Below, in pieces: positions 11,651-24,657 of a DNA stretch of 64,000 bases. The stretch comes from Trochalopteron elliotii (taxonomy: Eukaryota > Chordata > Aves > Passeriformes > Leiothrichidae), in assembly GCA_024734555.1 (NCBI GenBank), contig JANPWX010000076.1:946689-1010688 (forward strand), read 5' to 3'. A program made the position numbers and the translations under genes. Under the pieces are notes generated by a model. That model made no database searches and was not told where the DNA came from. It saw only the letters and a list, made by a program, of their open reading frames with translations. Within the stretch, counting starts at the first letter, position 1. Every line of letters begins with the position of its first letter.

Positions 11651-14089
11651 GCTTTTTGAGCAGAAAAGTTTTGATAGAATTTTTTTTTAATCTTGATGTT
11701 CTTAGTTGAAATAATGCTTTAAAATAATTTCATCAAACATTCAGGTATCCTGTAATTGTGTAAACTGTTTTCAAAAACAAACCCCAGAATTCTGGATACT
11801 TTTGTTTGATAACGTCCATGTAATTGCTGTAAGATTATATAACTGTCATATGCAGTCTATATTCAGCCAGTAAATCATGGCTATGTTTCATATTCAGTCA
11901 TCCAGAAAAGCAGCATATTGTATCAAATGTGCACTCTGCTGATATATCACAGTAGGCACAGTGTAAATAAAAATGTACTTTTGCTTTCAGAATTGATTTA
12001 ACATTCTGCCTCATGTCTTTGAAATCTGTTGAATCTCATGAATAAAGACGGAACAGTTCTTCATACATTATTTGTTCTATGTGCAATTTGTGGTTTGGAA
12101 ATTTAATATATTGATTTAGGAAAGGGAAATGACTATGATAGGACTTAAGTATTTCAGCATTATGGCTGTTAGTACTTCTTGAAAGAAGGTTGGATTCTAA
12201 TTTTGTATGAAATGTAAAATGGTATTTAGCTGTGAAACTGAATTCCATAGAATGTGTTATGTGCTAGGCTTTTACTTCTCTTTGCATCCCTTCTTAAGTC
12301 TGCTTACAAAGAAGGAAACCACAATGTCCTCAAATACGCTTTCTTTGCCTTTTTTGGGGGGTTTTGGATTGTTTTGTTCATTTGTTTTCTGTTTCCCTGC
12401 TTTTCTTTTGGTCACTGCTGTACATGTAGAAATGGAAACATGTGGTCTTTATGGCAAGTTTTACTGTTTAAATTCCAATTTTTATTTCATGTACTTAATG
12501 GAGTTGGATTTGTGGCATGAGAACTGGGGCAATACTGGTGAATTCTAGCAAACTTTATGTTTTTAAAAAACAATTACAGTAGTTGGGCTCCTTCTTGTAC
12601 TTCATTACCACAGTTATTTCCCTGTTTTTAGAAGTTTACAGCAGGCACTGAAAATGAGATGTATGTTACTTCTTCTGAGACACTTCAGAGCAGTCTGGTA
12701 ATGGAGCTTCTGTATTCTTGTGTTCCCATTTTCCCTGCAATCAAGTCATCTTTTAGTCAGAAAGAAAAACCAAACAAAACCTAGATAGGAAAATAGTCTT
12801 GTGTATTTTTGAAACAAGCTTTCTTTTGTCAAGTGCAGAAAGGCTCTAGTCATAATTGCAGTCTAGAGTTGAAATATGTCTTGATTATAGTGCACTTTGC
12901 ATAAGATAGAATATAAAATGCTCTTTGTATGTAAGCAGTTCTCTATTATGACAGCAAGGGCTGATGATACCTGGTTTTCTGCACTTCTGTTTGATCATTA
13001 TCTTAAAATGTGATTTTGTCTTTTATTGTCCTGTTAATAAATAAAAATATCTGGTTTTACAGCAGAGTTTTTAGTCTCTCAAATGGCAGTGATCTTGAGC
13101 CAAACTATGCTGTTAGGAGAGCTCCAATATCTAGTTTACTCTATATTCAAAAGTGTTAACTAATATCAACTATCCATGTACTACTTTGTGTTTTGTTGCC
13201 TTGCTTTTGTCATTCTTTTATGACTGCTTCAAAAATATTAAGTATATGTGTTTCTAGAGTAGACATAAGGAATACTTATTGCCTGAGGAAATTTCTTCAT
13301 TACTCAGTCTCCTTGTAATTTTATTTTAAGAATTATTTGATTTTTTTTCCAATGATCAATTTATCTAGGAAATAAATATATTTTTTTAATCTGCACTTAT
13401 ACTGAGGATTTGCTGACATCTTGAAACATGTGATTGAGACTTAATATCCTTCTGTTCTGTCACTGATCCTTGTCCAAGAGGTTTAACCATATCTCAGTAA
13501 AAGGCTGGGGTTTTTGTCACAGTTGTATCAAATTTTGATAACTTTGTCACTTCAGTTGAAGGGCTCTTTTTCAGTTTTTCAGTCACTGATTCTCTTTGAG
13601 TGATGCTGCCACGTTCGAAAATCTGAGGCTTAGGGTAAAATTCAAATAAAATTATAGAACTTCATATGAGAGCATTCTTGTTTAGGGAATTGATAGAGCT
13701 TGAACTAGCAGTAGGAAATTAGTTTTTGGACTTTGTGTCCCTGGCCAGTCTTCATCCATCTTCTCTGTGAATCTGTAATACACAGTGCTGTGGTATACAT
13801 GTAAGTATGGATTTCTCTCAGTTTTGATACTGAATTTCTTTTCCCCTTGATATACATTCTCTTTACACTTGGATTATAAACTGCCATTATGACCAATAAA
13901 AATCTAGCCTATATAGTCAATAGTGTCTAGAGAATGATTTATTTAATGTGCCTCCAGGGCAAATGGAATTGCTCCCCTGACTCCTCTGATTGCATTGACC
14001 ACCATTGATGATAATGGGAGATGTCTGGATTTGGATATTTGGAGTGGAATCTTATTTCTGCAGATGCAGTTAGTTACTATTCTACCTCT

Positions 14090-14520
14090 GTTGAACTTTC
14101 TTAGTTATCAAAATAAAAATGGGGAGAGGATCCCCTCCCCCTGCCCCCCCTCCTCAACCCCCCCAAATTACAACACCTCCCTCCCCCAACAAGCCATAAG
14201 TGATACATAGTGAATTTGCTCACCATGTGCTGACCAATGCTCCCCCGGTCCCCAAGCAGTCACCAGCAGCACCCACACAACTTAGAGCATGATGTACTGT
14301 GGTATAGAATTTCTTAGCTTCTGTCAGTTCTTCCTCCCAGCTCCTGGTGCACCTCCTCACTGGAAGAGCATGGGAAACTGAGAAGTCCTTGACTCAGAGT
14401 AAGCACTAATTATAAACAACCAGAACATCAATGTGTTAACAACACCATTCTCATACTAAATCCAAAACAGCACCGTACCAGCTACTGGAAAGAAATTTAA
14501 CTTTATACCAACTGAAACCA
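14090..14520 (-). mobile_element. Reverse-oriented solo or partial LTR, same family as 37775-38385
   Basis: Read on the minus strand from about 14518, the order is GTAGCTGGTAC, then TTTTGGATTTAGTATGAGAAT, then GTTGTTAACACATTGATGTT, then CTTACTCTGAGTCAAGGACTT, then CCATGCTCTTCCAGT, and finally TGGTGAGCAA...TATCACTT. The same landmarks occur in the same order in the + strand element at 37775. The distal (left) part has degenerated into a G-rich tract followed by a weak match to the ATTAAAC poly(A) region. Both ends are approximate and I found no target-site duplication. It lies antisense to PRIM2. Confidence 0.8.
14132..14186 (-). repeat. G-rich tract (C-rich on +) with G-quadruplex potential
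   Basis: Runs of 4, 5, 7 and 7 C occur at 14132-14135, 14137-14141, 14144-14150 and 14158-14164. More C runs follow to about 14186. On the minus strand this satisfies the four-run G-quadruplex pattern with short loops. The tract lies inside the reverse LTR and is absent from its sister copy, so it looks like a later expansion. Confidence 0.75.
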
Positions 14521-17251
14521 TCAGAATAATTTAGGTACAGAAAGAAACACTGCAATGATTTGAAGTAGCTAATAAAATCTTTTCTAGGTGACCAAACATG
14601 TGCCTAAGAAAAATTAAGTTGTTATAGAGACGGCTTTAAGATGTGTTGTGCTGATAATTTGATGCAGTGTCTTGAGGCAGAAGACAGCCTGCTGTGGTTT
14701 ATGTTTTACTTTTCCTGGTTCAAAGTCTTCGTGCATGTAAATGTGTGAAGAAATTGTGTACGTAAGTTGTGTATTTAGCTAAATTATACAAAGGCAAGAC
14801 TGCTGTAAATAAAAGCCTGTGGTATCAGATTTTTGCTAGTTCATCAGCCACACACTTTATGCTCGTATGGGTAGTATACAAGGTGTTTGACTGATACAAA
14901 AAATTTCTGATTCTCTTGCAGTAGATGAAACCATCTCCAGGGCTAACTGGTTCTTGCCTCATGTAGTTTGATAATCCTGGAACTGGAGGGGAAGAGGTTT
15001 TTTTATACTGCTGTGAATTGGTCTGTGCTGACTGCTACACAATGTAATAGCTTTCCAGCTTGGTTTTAGGTGATGTATCTGATCTGTACCTTTGAGGTAG
15101 AAATTGGGCTACAGGATGGTAATTTAGGACAAATTTTTGTTGTTGGCAGATAGAGAGGCATTTATTTGTGCTCCTAAATACAACTGTGCTTGCAAAAAGA
15201 TAATCTCAAATTGAGGTTATTTTAAGAATGAGGTTAAAACAAGAGATGTTGCTTGGATAAAAATACGCCAACTAAGCAGTGTCAACAGTAATGATTTAAG
15301 TGACTGCCTAGGAAATGGATGAAAAAGAACCAATTATTTCAGCAGATACATGACTGTGTGCGATAGATTTATGAATTTGAAGCTGTTATCTATACAGGCT
15401 CAACAATTTTAGACAGGAAATTACCCAGTGACTGTTTAAAAAAAAGATGTTAAGCCATTACTTCTTTGAATTTTGCAGACTTGGAGCTAATCAAGTGGAC
15501 AGTCAAGAAGCTAGACAAAGTTAGTGCACCATTTTGCTTAGTTGATAGATTTTAAATAAATAAATTTCCCAGTACTGTAAGGAGTAGATGCATAAAATCT
15601 TACAAGGATATGTGAAAGTAGTTTTAACTGAAACATGAAAGTTTTGTGGAAATGTGAACCTGAGTATACAGGGCTTGCAAGACCTTTCAGCAAAACATTT
15701 TCCATCCTAATATGCATGCTGAATATCAGATTTGATAACAAATTTTATGGGGCACCTAGTCTATTTGCAGATACTAATCTACAAATAATGGCAAGTGATA
15801 TAAGGAAGGTAACTGCCAGGGATGACATCGTGCTGACCAGTGGGTCAGTGACTGAAGGGGCTAGGGAATGTCATTTTTTGTAGCTCTGTTTTGAAAGTGT
15901 ATTGTGTTATATCAGACTGATAATTATGGGGCAGACATGACCCATGCTTTCCTGCTTTGTCTGTTGAAAACTTTCCTTCAAAGGAGAACATACACCTGCC
16001 AAATGGTCCTTTTGAGGAACATCCTCATTCCATATCTAAAGATCTTGTATGCGTTTATGTGATCAGAACTTGTTGAAAAAAGCTTTTCCTGAACTTTCTA
16101 TCTGGAATATGGTAATCTGGTATTAGGCTATATACCAGTTGCAAATTTATAGCTTTTAGATGTCTGTATCTATATCCATCCCTTTTTATTTATACTATAA
16201 CCTATAACTTTTATATCTTTGAGTGAAGGCTATCTAGAACTGTACATGTGTCTTAACTAACACTTATTAGACAAATTAATCTCCATTACCCTGATACTCA
16301 TGTGAATGTACCAAATAAAAGCAAAAGGTAAGTGGATTTTGGACTATTGGTTTTGTCCCACTTATCAGTACTAAGGGTTTTGTTTCTTATAGGGAGAAGT
16401 TGTGTAAGAAAGCTCCAGTGTCACCAGGATTCCTAGTATCACCATGAGCACATTCAGTATTGTACAATGGACAGACATGTCAGTTCATTACAACAGACAC
16501 TGGGGCATAAAAACCTCAAAACTTGTCTGGTCTGAAGTGCTCTGCCGATGACGTCATGTGCATCCTACAGCCATGCCTAAAGGAAAGAGAAGTCCCTAAC
16601 AAACTTTCTTTCGTTGTCTTTAGTGATCAAGTTAAAGCCTTGGAGAGTTGACTTGCAGTATTTTTAAAACAAAAATTCACCCTGCTGCTGATGCCTAGAC
16701 TTGCACATTCCAAGATCCAAGTGACAATTTTTGATAGGGCTGCCTTTGCCTCAGCTTCTTGGCCTCAGTGTCAATCAGTTCATTGCTTAAATGAGACATA
16801 TTTCTTGATCTCTTTCTCCCTTGCCAAAGCCGTGGCCCATTCACCTCACACATAAATTATAAATGTGTTGCAGATTTTAGAAAGCTCACAGAGCTAAAGA
16901 GAGGCAAAGTAAGTGAAATAGTCCTGATGTGAGCCATACAGTTAACAAGTTGCAGAGAATCCTTGCTGTCAAGTGTGACCAGCAGTAGTTCATCTCAGTA
17001 GTGTAAATGATGTTGCTTCAGTATTAGTGTTTCATAGTAACTTCGGCAGTTCCTATTGATATTTAGTACAAGTGTGGTGGGATGTGTAGAACATAACCAG
17101 CTTTTCTATTAATAATTTTTTTGGTTTTTATTAGTTTCATCTCAGTGGAAACTGTCATGCAGAGTAGAAGGGAAATGTACATGCTCCTGCAGCATCATTA
17201 CTGTTGAGCAAGTTCATATCAGGGTTCAATAACACCTTCTAAAGTTCTTAC

Positions 17252-17281
17252 AAAAATCACCAAAAATTTTTGGTGATTTTT
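17252..17281. repeat. Perfect 30 bp palindrome with no spacer
   Basis: The 15 bases at 17252-17266 (AAAAATCACCAAAAA) are the exact reverse complement of 17267-17281 (TTTTTGGTGATTTTT). The flanking bases do not extend the pairing. It lies within the 19.6 kb PRIM2 intron. It could form a cruciform or an RNA hairpin, or be the remnant of a small inverted-repeat transposon. Confidence 0.95.
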
Positions 17282-20200
17282 CAAATCACTTAATTTGAGT
17301 CTGACCTTTTACATGTTGTTGCCATAATGCACTTCTAATAGATTACAGTTAGAATAGGTGGTAATAGTAGTTTTCTGGGTTTTTAAGCTGTTTCTCTAAA
17401 ATAGTTTATAACAAAGCATTTTATAAGCAATTAGGAGGACCCTGCAAACACCTACATGCATGATATGTGCTGTCTATAATTTATTTTGTTCAAGGAACTT
17501 TAGTTGAACCGCTTTAATTTGGAGTGTTGGAATAAATAGGAAGGAATAGATCCATCTGCCTTCTTGTTTCTGCAGATTTCAAACATGTCTAATTTTACCT
17601 CAGTGCTTTTTCTAACAAAACAGGTTGCTCCTCATGTCTTTTTTTTTTTTTTCCCTTTATGCACATGCTAGAGTAATGGTATTAGGAAAGGATGAGGCTG
17701 ACCATGGAGTTCATTCCCCAGTGTACAAAGAAGGCTGTTCTGCAGGTTGCGTTTTCTGTAATGAAATGCTCAAATTCATCTTTTTTTCCTGCTGAGGATG
17801 ACCACAGAGCCTGTCAGATACTGGCCCTGCTAAAATCCTTGATCAATGATAAGAGAAGCTGAATCACAGGGATGAGAGAGCTCTCAGTGATGCATATAAC
17901 TGCACATATGCCAACTTGCGCCATGTACCTGTGTTATTCTCTGCCATCTGCCATGGCAAAAAGAGAGAACCAAACAGGATTACAAGAAAGCAAGGAGAAA
18001 ACATCCAACCTGTCCCAAGGCTCTGGTGTGTTACTGTGTAGCTGTTGTTTCTGTTTACTGCAAGAGCTGCTTCTCAGCATAAAGTAATGAATTAGAAACT
18101 AAAAGTTATTTCTGTGGGCATTAAGGCAAGTGATGTGAAAAGTACAGCTCAAGATTTTAGCATACAGAACTGTTAAAGAGGGGTGTTAATTTTCTAGGAG
18201 ACTAAGCAGTACATCCTGAAGCATTCACAATTTGCTTTACCCTTGAAAAAAAATTAGTCTAACTTAATTGCTTTCTCAAATATCCTTTGTTCAGAAGTTG
18301 AAATGTGCTTTAATTCATCTTTTGAAAAGAAGGAAAGATTCCAGAACTTCTGAGTAGAAGAATAGGTGGCTACAGGATCACAGATTCCATCTTCAGTTTA
18401 ACAGGTTCATGCAGAGACTGGAATTTAAAATGCAGACATTTTTGTATTTGCTCTTTGCTGTGTTTGAGGAGTAACCAGACCATTTGCAGCTCTGACAGGA
18501 GCAGCAGCAGGACTTGGCCAGCAGCTGCTGGTACCCTGTGAAGAGGTGGGGAATTGTTCCCTGGCTCTGCAAGTGTGAGCACACACCTAGAGAATTCTTT
18601 CTAATGAGGAGCTGGTAAGCCCAACTCTGTTGCTAGAAAAAGTAGTGTTCATTTGCTATTCAACCAACCAGTTCTTTTATCTCCTGAGCAAAAAGGTTGA
18701 CTAGATAGGCAGAAGTATTCCCACCTGCTTGATCCTGCCTGTGGTTATGTTGGAAAACAAAATGCTGTTTTCTCTCTTTTCTTCCCCTTCCTGCTTTTTA
18801 AAAAGTCTTTTAAAGTAGAGTAAAGTCACTTTGTCAAATGCACAGTATGGATTAATTAGTCAATGTTTGTTCAGAGCTTTGGATGTCCTTAAGCCTTATT
18901 GGGGACGAGGGCTGAATTTTAGTCTTCTGCTGGTATTGACTTGATTATGAGCAGCATCTTGATGAAGAAGTTTCTTTTTTACTGTTTGAGTTAGGTGCAA
19001 TTTAGGAGATTTTATTCTTAAAATTTGTGTATATTTTTATGCACATTTATCATGTATATTTGCATATTATATTTTAGTTTCAAGTAGCTATATTCTCAAA
19101 ATCATTGAAGTGTTTTATATAAAAAAATACATTTATGTTTCTGTTTTGGTTTTGTCATCTTTAGGCCAGTCAAGAGATTTCATAGGTATTTGAATATTAT
19201 GAAGTACTATTTGGACATCCACAGGCCAAATAGGGAACTACTTTTATTGGTAGAAACGAGGATGTCCTTGCAGTAGTAGTGTTAGCAGTGGTACGTTTGA
19301 ATGATTTTTCTCACTGTATTACATTGTCTCCTATTAGTAAAATAGCAGAGTCAGAGTAAAAAATTAATTTAAAATGGATTTTTGAGAAGAAAACTTAAAT
19401 TCTTATGGGAATTGTCTATATTTAGATGAAGAATTTGAGATTAATGCTATAATTTTGAATTGAGCAAGAACAGAGTTTTTCCTTTTATGTATTGTCATAG
19501 CTCTTTTTTGAGGCAAAGAGAGGCTGAAAAGGTGTAATTCTAAATATGATCCTTCATTGTTTTATCATATTTGTGGTTTTTGGAACTTGAAGTATGTTAC
19601 TTGAACAAATGCTCCTTGTTGTTTTATAGTAGTTAATGCAATTTAATGGAATCTATATATTAAGTAGTCTGATTGCTCTACAGATTTTATGTCACCTATT
19701 AGCACGTAAAAAATGACATGAACTCATGCAATTGAATGGTTTCCACAGGACTTACCTAAAATGATATATTGATAGCTTTGTGCTCAGCTGTAAAGATAAC
19801 TGTTTGATTTCATCTATATACTTTAAAAGATTTCATTTTATTGGAGGAGTTGGTAGTCTATTGGTAGACCAAAGAGAAAGGCTTTTTTATGCAAGCAAAT
19901 TATACTTCATTTTAGAATCTGAAGAATTGAACTTCAGTGCTGAAGGAAAGTATAGGTGTAGCATTATACTTTGGGAGAACAAGAACGTGAACCTGAGTAA
20001 AGAAATCTGTATTTCTGTTTTTTTTTTTCTCTGATCAGGCAATTTATGGACCTTTGTGAAAGATTTTAGATTAACATGTTTTCTCCATTTACTAATATTG
20101 TGGTGTCCAAAATTTTGAGCTTTGTATCATCTTATCTTTAAAGCCATTACAGAACCAGCTGAAAAGACCTTAAATCAATGCAGTTACACACTTCTCTTGA

Positions 20201-20402
20201 GTTGTGTCTGTAAAGTATGTATATGTACAGATGCAAATTTGTGTGATATAAAACCCAAAGCTAGCAGTGAGCAACTAGGTTTTTATTTTCCTCAATTTGA
20301 GTATGTTTGGAAAATTTATTTTGTTATTCTATATTTCTATTTGCAGAGAAGATAGAATTACTGACCCAATATGTAAGAATTTATTCTTCTGTTTTTATTC
20401 AG

Positions 20403-20529
20403 TTTGACAAAGGATATGCTTACAGCATTCGCCACAACTATGGGAAAGAAGGAAAGAGGACTGATTATACCCCATACAGCTGCATGAAGATTATTATGTC
20501 CAATCCACCAAGTCAAGGGGATTATCATG
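20403..20529 (+). CDS. PRIM2: PRIM2 exon: second cluster cysteine (human residues ~341-383)
   Basis: This 127 bp exon begins in frame with [19 protein letters not shown] and continues [19 protein letters not shown] to DYH plus the first base of a split Gly codon. The Cys at 20481-20483 matches human Cys367, a ligand of the 4Fe-4S cluster. The two tyrosines of GYAYS match human Tyr345 and Tyr347, which contact nucleic acid in the family and have been proposed in charge transfer. The residue after the second Tyr is Ser here and Asn in human. The acceptor AG is at 20401-20402, behind a long pyrimidine tract. The donor is G|GTGAGT at 20530. The 3' intron is phase 1, the only non-zero phase among the introns seen here. 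Confidence 0.97.
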
Positions 20530-21390
20530 GTGAGTTCCTTAAGGGGGAAAAAAACCCCAAGCATTTACAAACAGCAGGATCCCTTGACTAGAGAACTTAT
20601 TCCCTCCTGTAGTATCTTAAACTATGTATTTAATTTCCAGACCATAGTGGTCTTGATAGATCAGACTTGATAACTGCTGGTTTTATATACATTGTGCCAT
20701 GCAGTTCAAGGAGACTTTAAATATGCTTTAAGAATATTTAAGAAATATTCTGCTTTAAGAAATTATCAATTAGAGGTGTTCTGAGATATGAATTCAATCA
20801 TACAGAAAGTCTGAAGTTTGCTGGGGTATTTTAATATCTCCTACAGCTGTATGACTAAATATGGAAAACCTGCACTCGCTTCACTGGTGTTATGCTAATA
20901 CTAAGTCATTCATTCAGTTGTGTCTCAAAACTCACTCTAGGACAAAAAGAAATCCACTTTTACTTAGGTGGTGGAACTGTTGAAGTACTTAAAAGGTGAA
21001 ATTTTTACAACAGAGTATGCTTTTAAAGACCAGTTGTCTCTCATTACTTTAATTTTCTTGGGCTTTTTCCCACAGGTATTAAATGTACCAACACTCATTG
21101 TTAGTAAGGAGCCAACTTAAACTCCTTTTCTGTCAGTTAATAAGAATTGTGGCCTATTTATGGTGGGATATTTTATGTGACTCTTGAGCCTGTGGTGCCC
21201 TGATAACTCTGCAGTAGAGTAATTATTTAAAGAAAAATAAAATAAGCAATTGTACACATGGGTAATTAACTTTCCTATTAATAAGCTGTTAGACAATTAG
21301 GAACAGCTTAGCTGGTCTCTTGAGTGCCTTACTGCACTAACTCCTGAGTAAACTGCCTTGTTTGTGAGCTTGCTTATTTTTTACTGTCAG
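20530..21390 (+). other. PRIM2: PRIM2 intron, 861 bp, phase 1
   Basis: The donor is GTGAGT and the acceptor is a TTTTTTACTGTCAG tract. It is far shorter than the other introns. I see no repeat element or RNA gene in it. Confidence 0.9.
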
Positions 21391-21473
21391 GGTGCCCATT
21401 CCGCCACAGTGATCCCGAGCTACTGAAGCAAAAACTGCAGTCCTACAAGATCCCTCCCAGTGGAATAACTCAG
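21391..21473 (+). CDS. PRIM2: PRIM2 exon: third cluster cysteine (human residues ~383-410)
   Basis: This 83 bp exon completes the split Gly codon (G + GG) and encodes [20 protein letters not shown] then PPSGITQ. The Cys at 21393-21395, immediately after the junction, matches human Cys384, the third 4Fe-4S ligand. Together with the previous exon it makes 210 bp, exactly 70 codons, so the frame is kept. The donor is CAG|GTAAGG at 21474. The fold around this Cys is part of the helical C-terminal domain of p58 that binds the 5' end of the primer and template. Confidence 0.96.
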
Positions 21474-24400
21474 GTAAGGCCTATTTTGCTTGACACTTTC
21501 ATTAATAAGGCACTGCTTTTCAATTTTACTTTCTATTCTTGTAGGAATGCCATATGCAATTTGTCAGTGTGTATTGTGAAATATTTCTTCTTACAAAAGC
21601 TTTATACCAGAATTTGGGCTTTCTGGCTGCAGTGCTCCCACTGATGGGATGATTATCGTTACCACCTTTTATTGTTTAATATTATGAGTAAATTTATTAC
21701 AATCGTGGATACAATCCAGAATTTTTTTATACCTTGTTTTACTGCACTGTGATTAGAAAGGAAGTTTAAATGAATTTGGCAGTGTTTTAGAGAATTTATT
21801 TTTATTTTTGCAGTGATTTGTGGATGACTACTGTGTAGTCAGTCTTTTCTGTAATAAGCTTCTAAAACCCATACATTCCTCATTATCTGTTGTGCTAACT
21901 TCCTCTGAACAACAAAAGCACATAAAACACCTAATGAAATTAAGCAGAAATTTTTATCAGCTTTTAAAAAATGTAAACATAAATTGAAAACCTATCTTAT
22001 ATAGTGAAAACAGTGTAGGAATTGGAACTTTGAGATGTGTCTTGAAGAACTGTGACTCCCTCTGCTTGCTCTAGCAAGAGCTTGGGGCAGTAAGAGGTTG
22101 ACATCATTTTCATTGAAAGAAGATGTACTGGTGAGATTTAAGCTGAGACCAAACACTTCTGTGTATTAACTGCCTGGAACCTGCTTTAGGTTCATAGGAA
22201 AAACCTGCTTTAAGTTGTTGTCTTTAGTTCATATGGAATGTCACCATCACTTGTCAGGCATGACCAAACTGTTGTACTAGATGGAAAAGAATGTGAAAGT
22301 TCCACTTAAAGCAGTCTCCCTTGGAAGGTTTAATTAAGATGCAAATTAAAACAGAATAGGTTTAAAGAGTTTATTGTTCACTATAGTAATTCTTGACAAA
22401 TTCCTGAAATACTCGTACTTTTTCCTAGGAGTGTTTTTTCGTTTTTCTTTTTTTTCCCTTGTTTTCTTCTAGTTCATATCAATAAGCGTTTATATATCTC
22501 TGACAGGCCCTAGAGATACTTTCCTTTGGCTTTCTTTCCTTATATATACATCAAGAATTGTTGCTGGTCTGAGATTTTTATCCTGCTAATCATTGGAAAG
22601 ATTGGTGAGGATTTATTGGCTTAGATGCCTTGCTGTATGTGTGGGTAGGATTTAGTAGAGGTTATTTCTTCAGTGAATTTGCACAGTAAGACAGTATCTT
22701 CATATTTAATGTAGTTCCTTATTTAATGTGAATTGTGATTTTATTTTTGTGTGTGTATGTCTTTAGGGGGTTTTGTAATTTTTTTTTTTTTGTAAAGTAG
22801 AATTTGGATTCAGTAGCAGTCTTATATTTTCTTATCAAAATTGACTGAGAAAAACTGTCTCCATCAACATCTTCTTTGCCCAGAGATGGATTTTGTCCTG
22901 TCCGTGACTTTTGTGGTGTTTAAGTGCAATTAGGGTAAAGGGGTCTTCAGTGTCCTCTCCTAGTGTTAAACCAAAAAACCCTCAAAATGATACACCCTCC
23001 ATGCAAAACCTAATAAAAATAAAACAAAATAGCATAAAATAGAATGTTGGCTGTGCCTGGGTTCTCAGAAATTAATCTTTTACATGAGACATTCTTTGAG
23101 ATATCCAGTAGGAGAAGAGGAAGAAAAATAGTTGCCATTTGTCTCCAAGTTGTTAATACTGCTACCCCTCCTTTTCATACCATTTTCATGGTCCAATAGT
23201 GTTTGTGTGACTAATAACAGATCAGGATCCTTCCATCCAGACAGTGGCTTTTAGGAGTCTTGTCTGATATTGATGACAGTTACTGATTATAAGAAATTGT
23301 TTCCTTCCTTTAGCTCTGTGAATAAATATTAGGAGTGGATGCTTTACCAGTCTTTCAATGGTCTCATGTAACTACCTTTACAGTAGCTTGGTCTCAAGAC
23401 TGGCATTAACTCAAACCCTTTGACTCATAGACTTCCTGTTAACTCCAGGTCCCACGAGAGCTCCCTTAAAACCTGGTAGATAGCTGTTTTTAATGAAAGG
23501 TTCAGAGTTTGAGTTTTCAGCTGTGTATTTCAATAAAGAGTATGCTTTTTCTCGGGCTCAGGACCTCTTATGCTTGTTCCTTCCTCTGTTCCAGAATTCT
23601 AGGAATGGTGCATAATTTTTCAAACATCTATTTTGAATTTAGCTATGCTCTGATGAATTGGTCCCCCACTGGGATTTTCATCTTTTGGTTTAGAGTACTC
23701 ACATCTTCCCTCCAAACCCACAAACAAGGCCCCTTCCTTGTCTTTGAAGCTTGTTCCTCATGGCTATTATGTGAGCCACAATGGGGGCTAGTGTCTAGCC
23801 CTAATGGCTGTGGTTTTTCCCAAGATGCTCAGATTTCTAGTGTTGTTCTCAGCCTTCTGTTTCTGGGGCTGTCCATACTCTTGACATGCACCCTTTCCTT
23901 TAAGGTTCTTAAGAGTTTCTGAGTTTTTCCAATGCAAATAAAGCATTTGACTGCTGCATGGTAGAAAAAAACCCATCCTAAAGGGCTCTTTTGCAAGGCA
24001 GGGTATGAAAAGGGAGAGCTGTACCTTGTGATGATGGTACAGAGCAAATACTGCCAGATCTCATGTGATTTCAGTAGTCAGTCTGAGCATTAGATTGCTT
24101 TCATTGCATTAATTTTGTAGTACTGTCAGTAATGGAAAAAACCAATCAAAGCATTTGAATATGTGAATCTGCTTGCTCTGAGGTATTTGGATCCAACCAG
24201 TTGTTCCAGTCTAGATTTTCTGAGGCTGTATCTTGTTTAGGATTGTACCTGCTGAAGTAATCATCTCAAAGTAATGCAGCGGATGACTTACAGGTCTTGC
24301 TAGTTATCACAGTGCTTAAAGCAGAGAGCTAATCCTGATGTTTATTCCAAGAATCAAATTATTTAACTTGTATTAATTTCACATTTTCCTTATGTTAGCC

Positions 24401-24657
24401 TGTTAGTGTTAGTAGCTTTTTTTTTTTTTAATGCTTCTTGGAGAAAGAAGCATTCACTGAGCATCTAGTGTGTGAATGTGTAGGTGCATAGCATTTGAAT
24501 TTATTGTAATTCTTGATTTCTCTCTCTGGCACACTGCTAATTTGGTAAAATCTTAATGAAATCAGGTTTGATAATAGCTAATCAATTTGAAGAATATAAA
24601 GTATATGTTAAGATAATGTTTTTACATATGAGACTATGAACTATGAACTGTGCATGT

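Larger units (their letters stand above)
844..20402 (+). other. PRIM2: PRIM2 intron, 19.6 kb, phase 0
   Basis: The donor is GTAATG at 844 and the acceptor is a TTTTTATTCAG tract ending at 20402. Both flanking exons meet between codons. Contents I can name are the solo LTR at 2018-3115, the CR1 relic at about 5960-6041, a weak CR1-like tail near 11600, the reverse LTR at about 14090-14520, the palindrome at 17252-17281 and small simple repeats. The remaining stretches (844-2017, 3116-5959, 6042-11599, 11651-14089, 14521-17251 and 17282-20402) are AT-rich intronic DNA in which I recognise no gene. Open frames up to about 113 residues occur, but none resembles a known protein. Confidence 0.9.

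Noticed and set aside
12207..12548. Two overlapping Phe/Leu-rich open frames of 113 and 88 residues
   Set aside because: They come from T-rich intronic DNA; the hydrophobic runs are compositional and no family is recognised.
23509..23922. 137-residue hydrophobic open frame in a PRIM2 intron
   Set aside because: There is no recognisable domain and no splice or promoter context, and T-rich composition explains the hydrophobicity.
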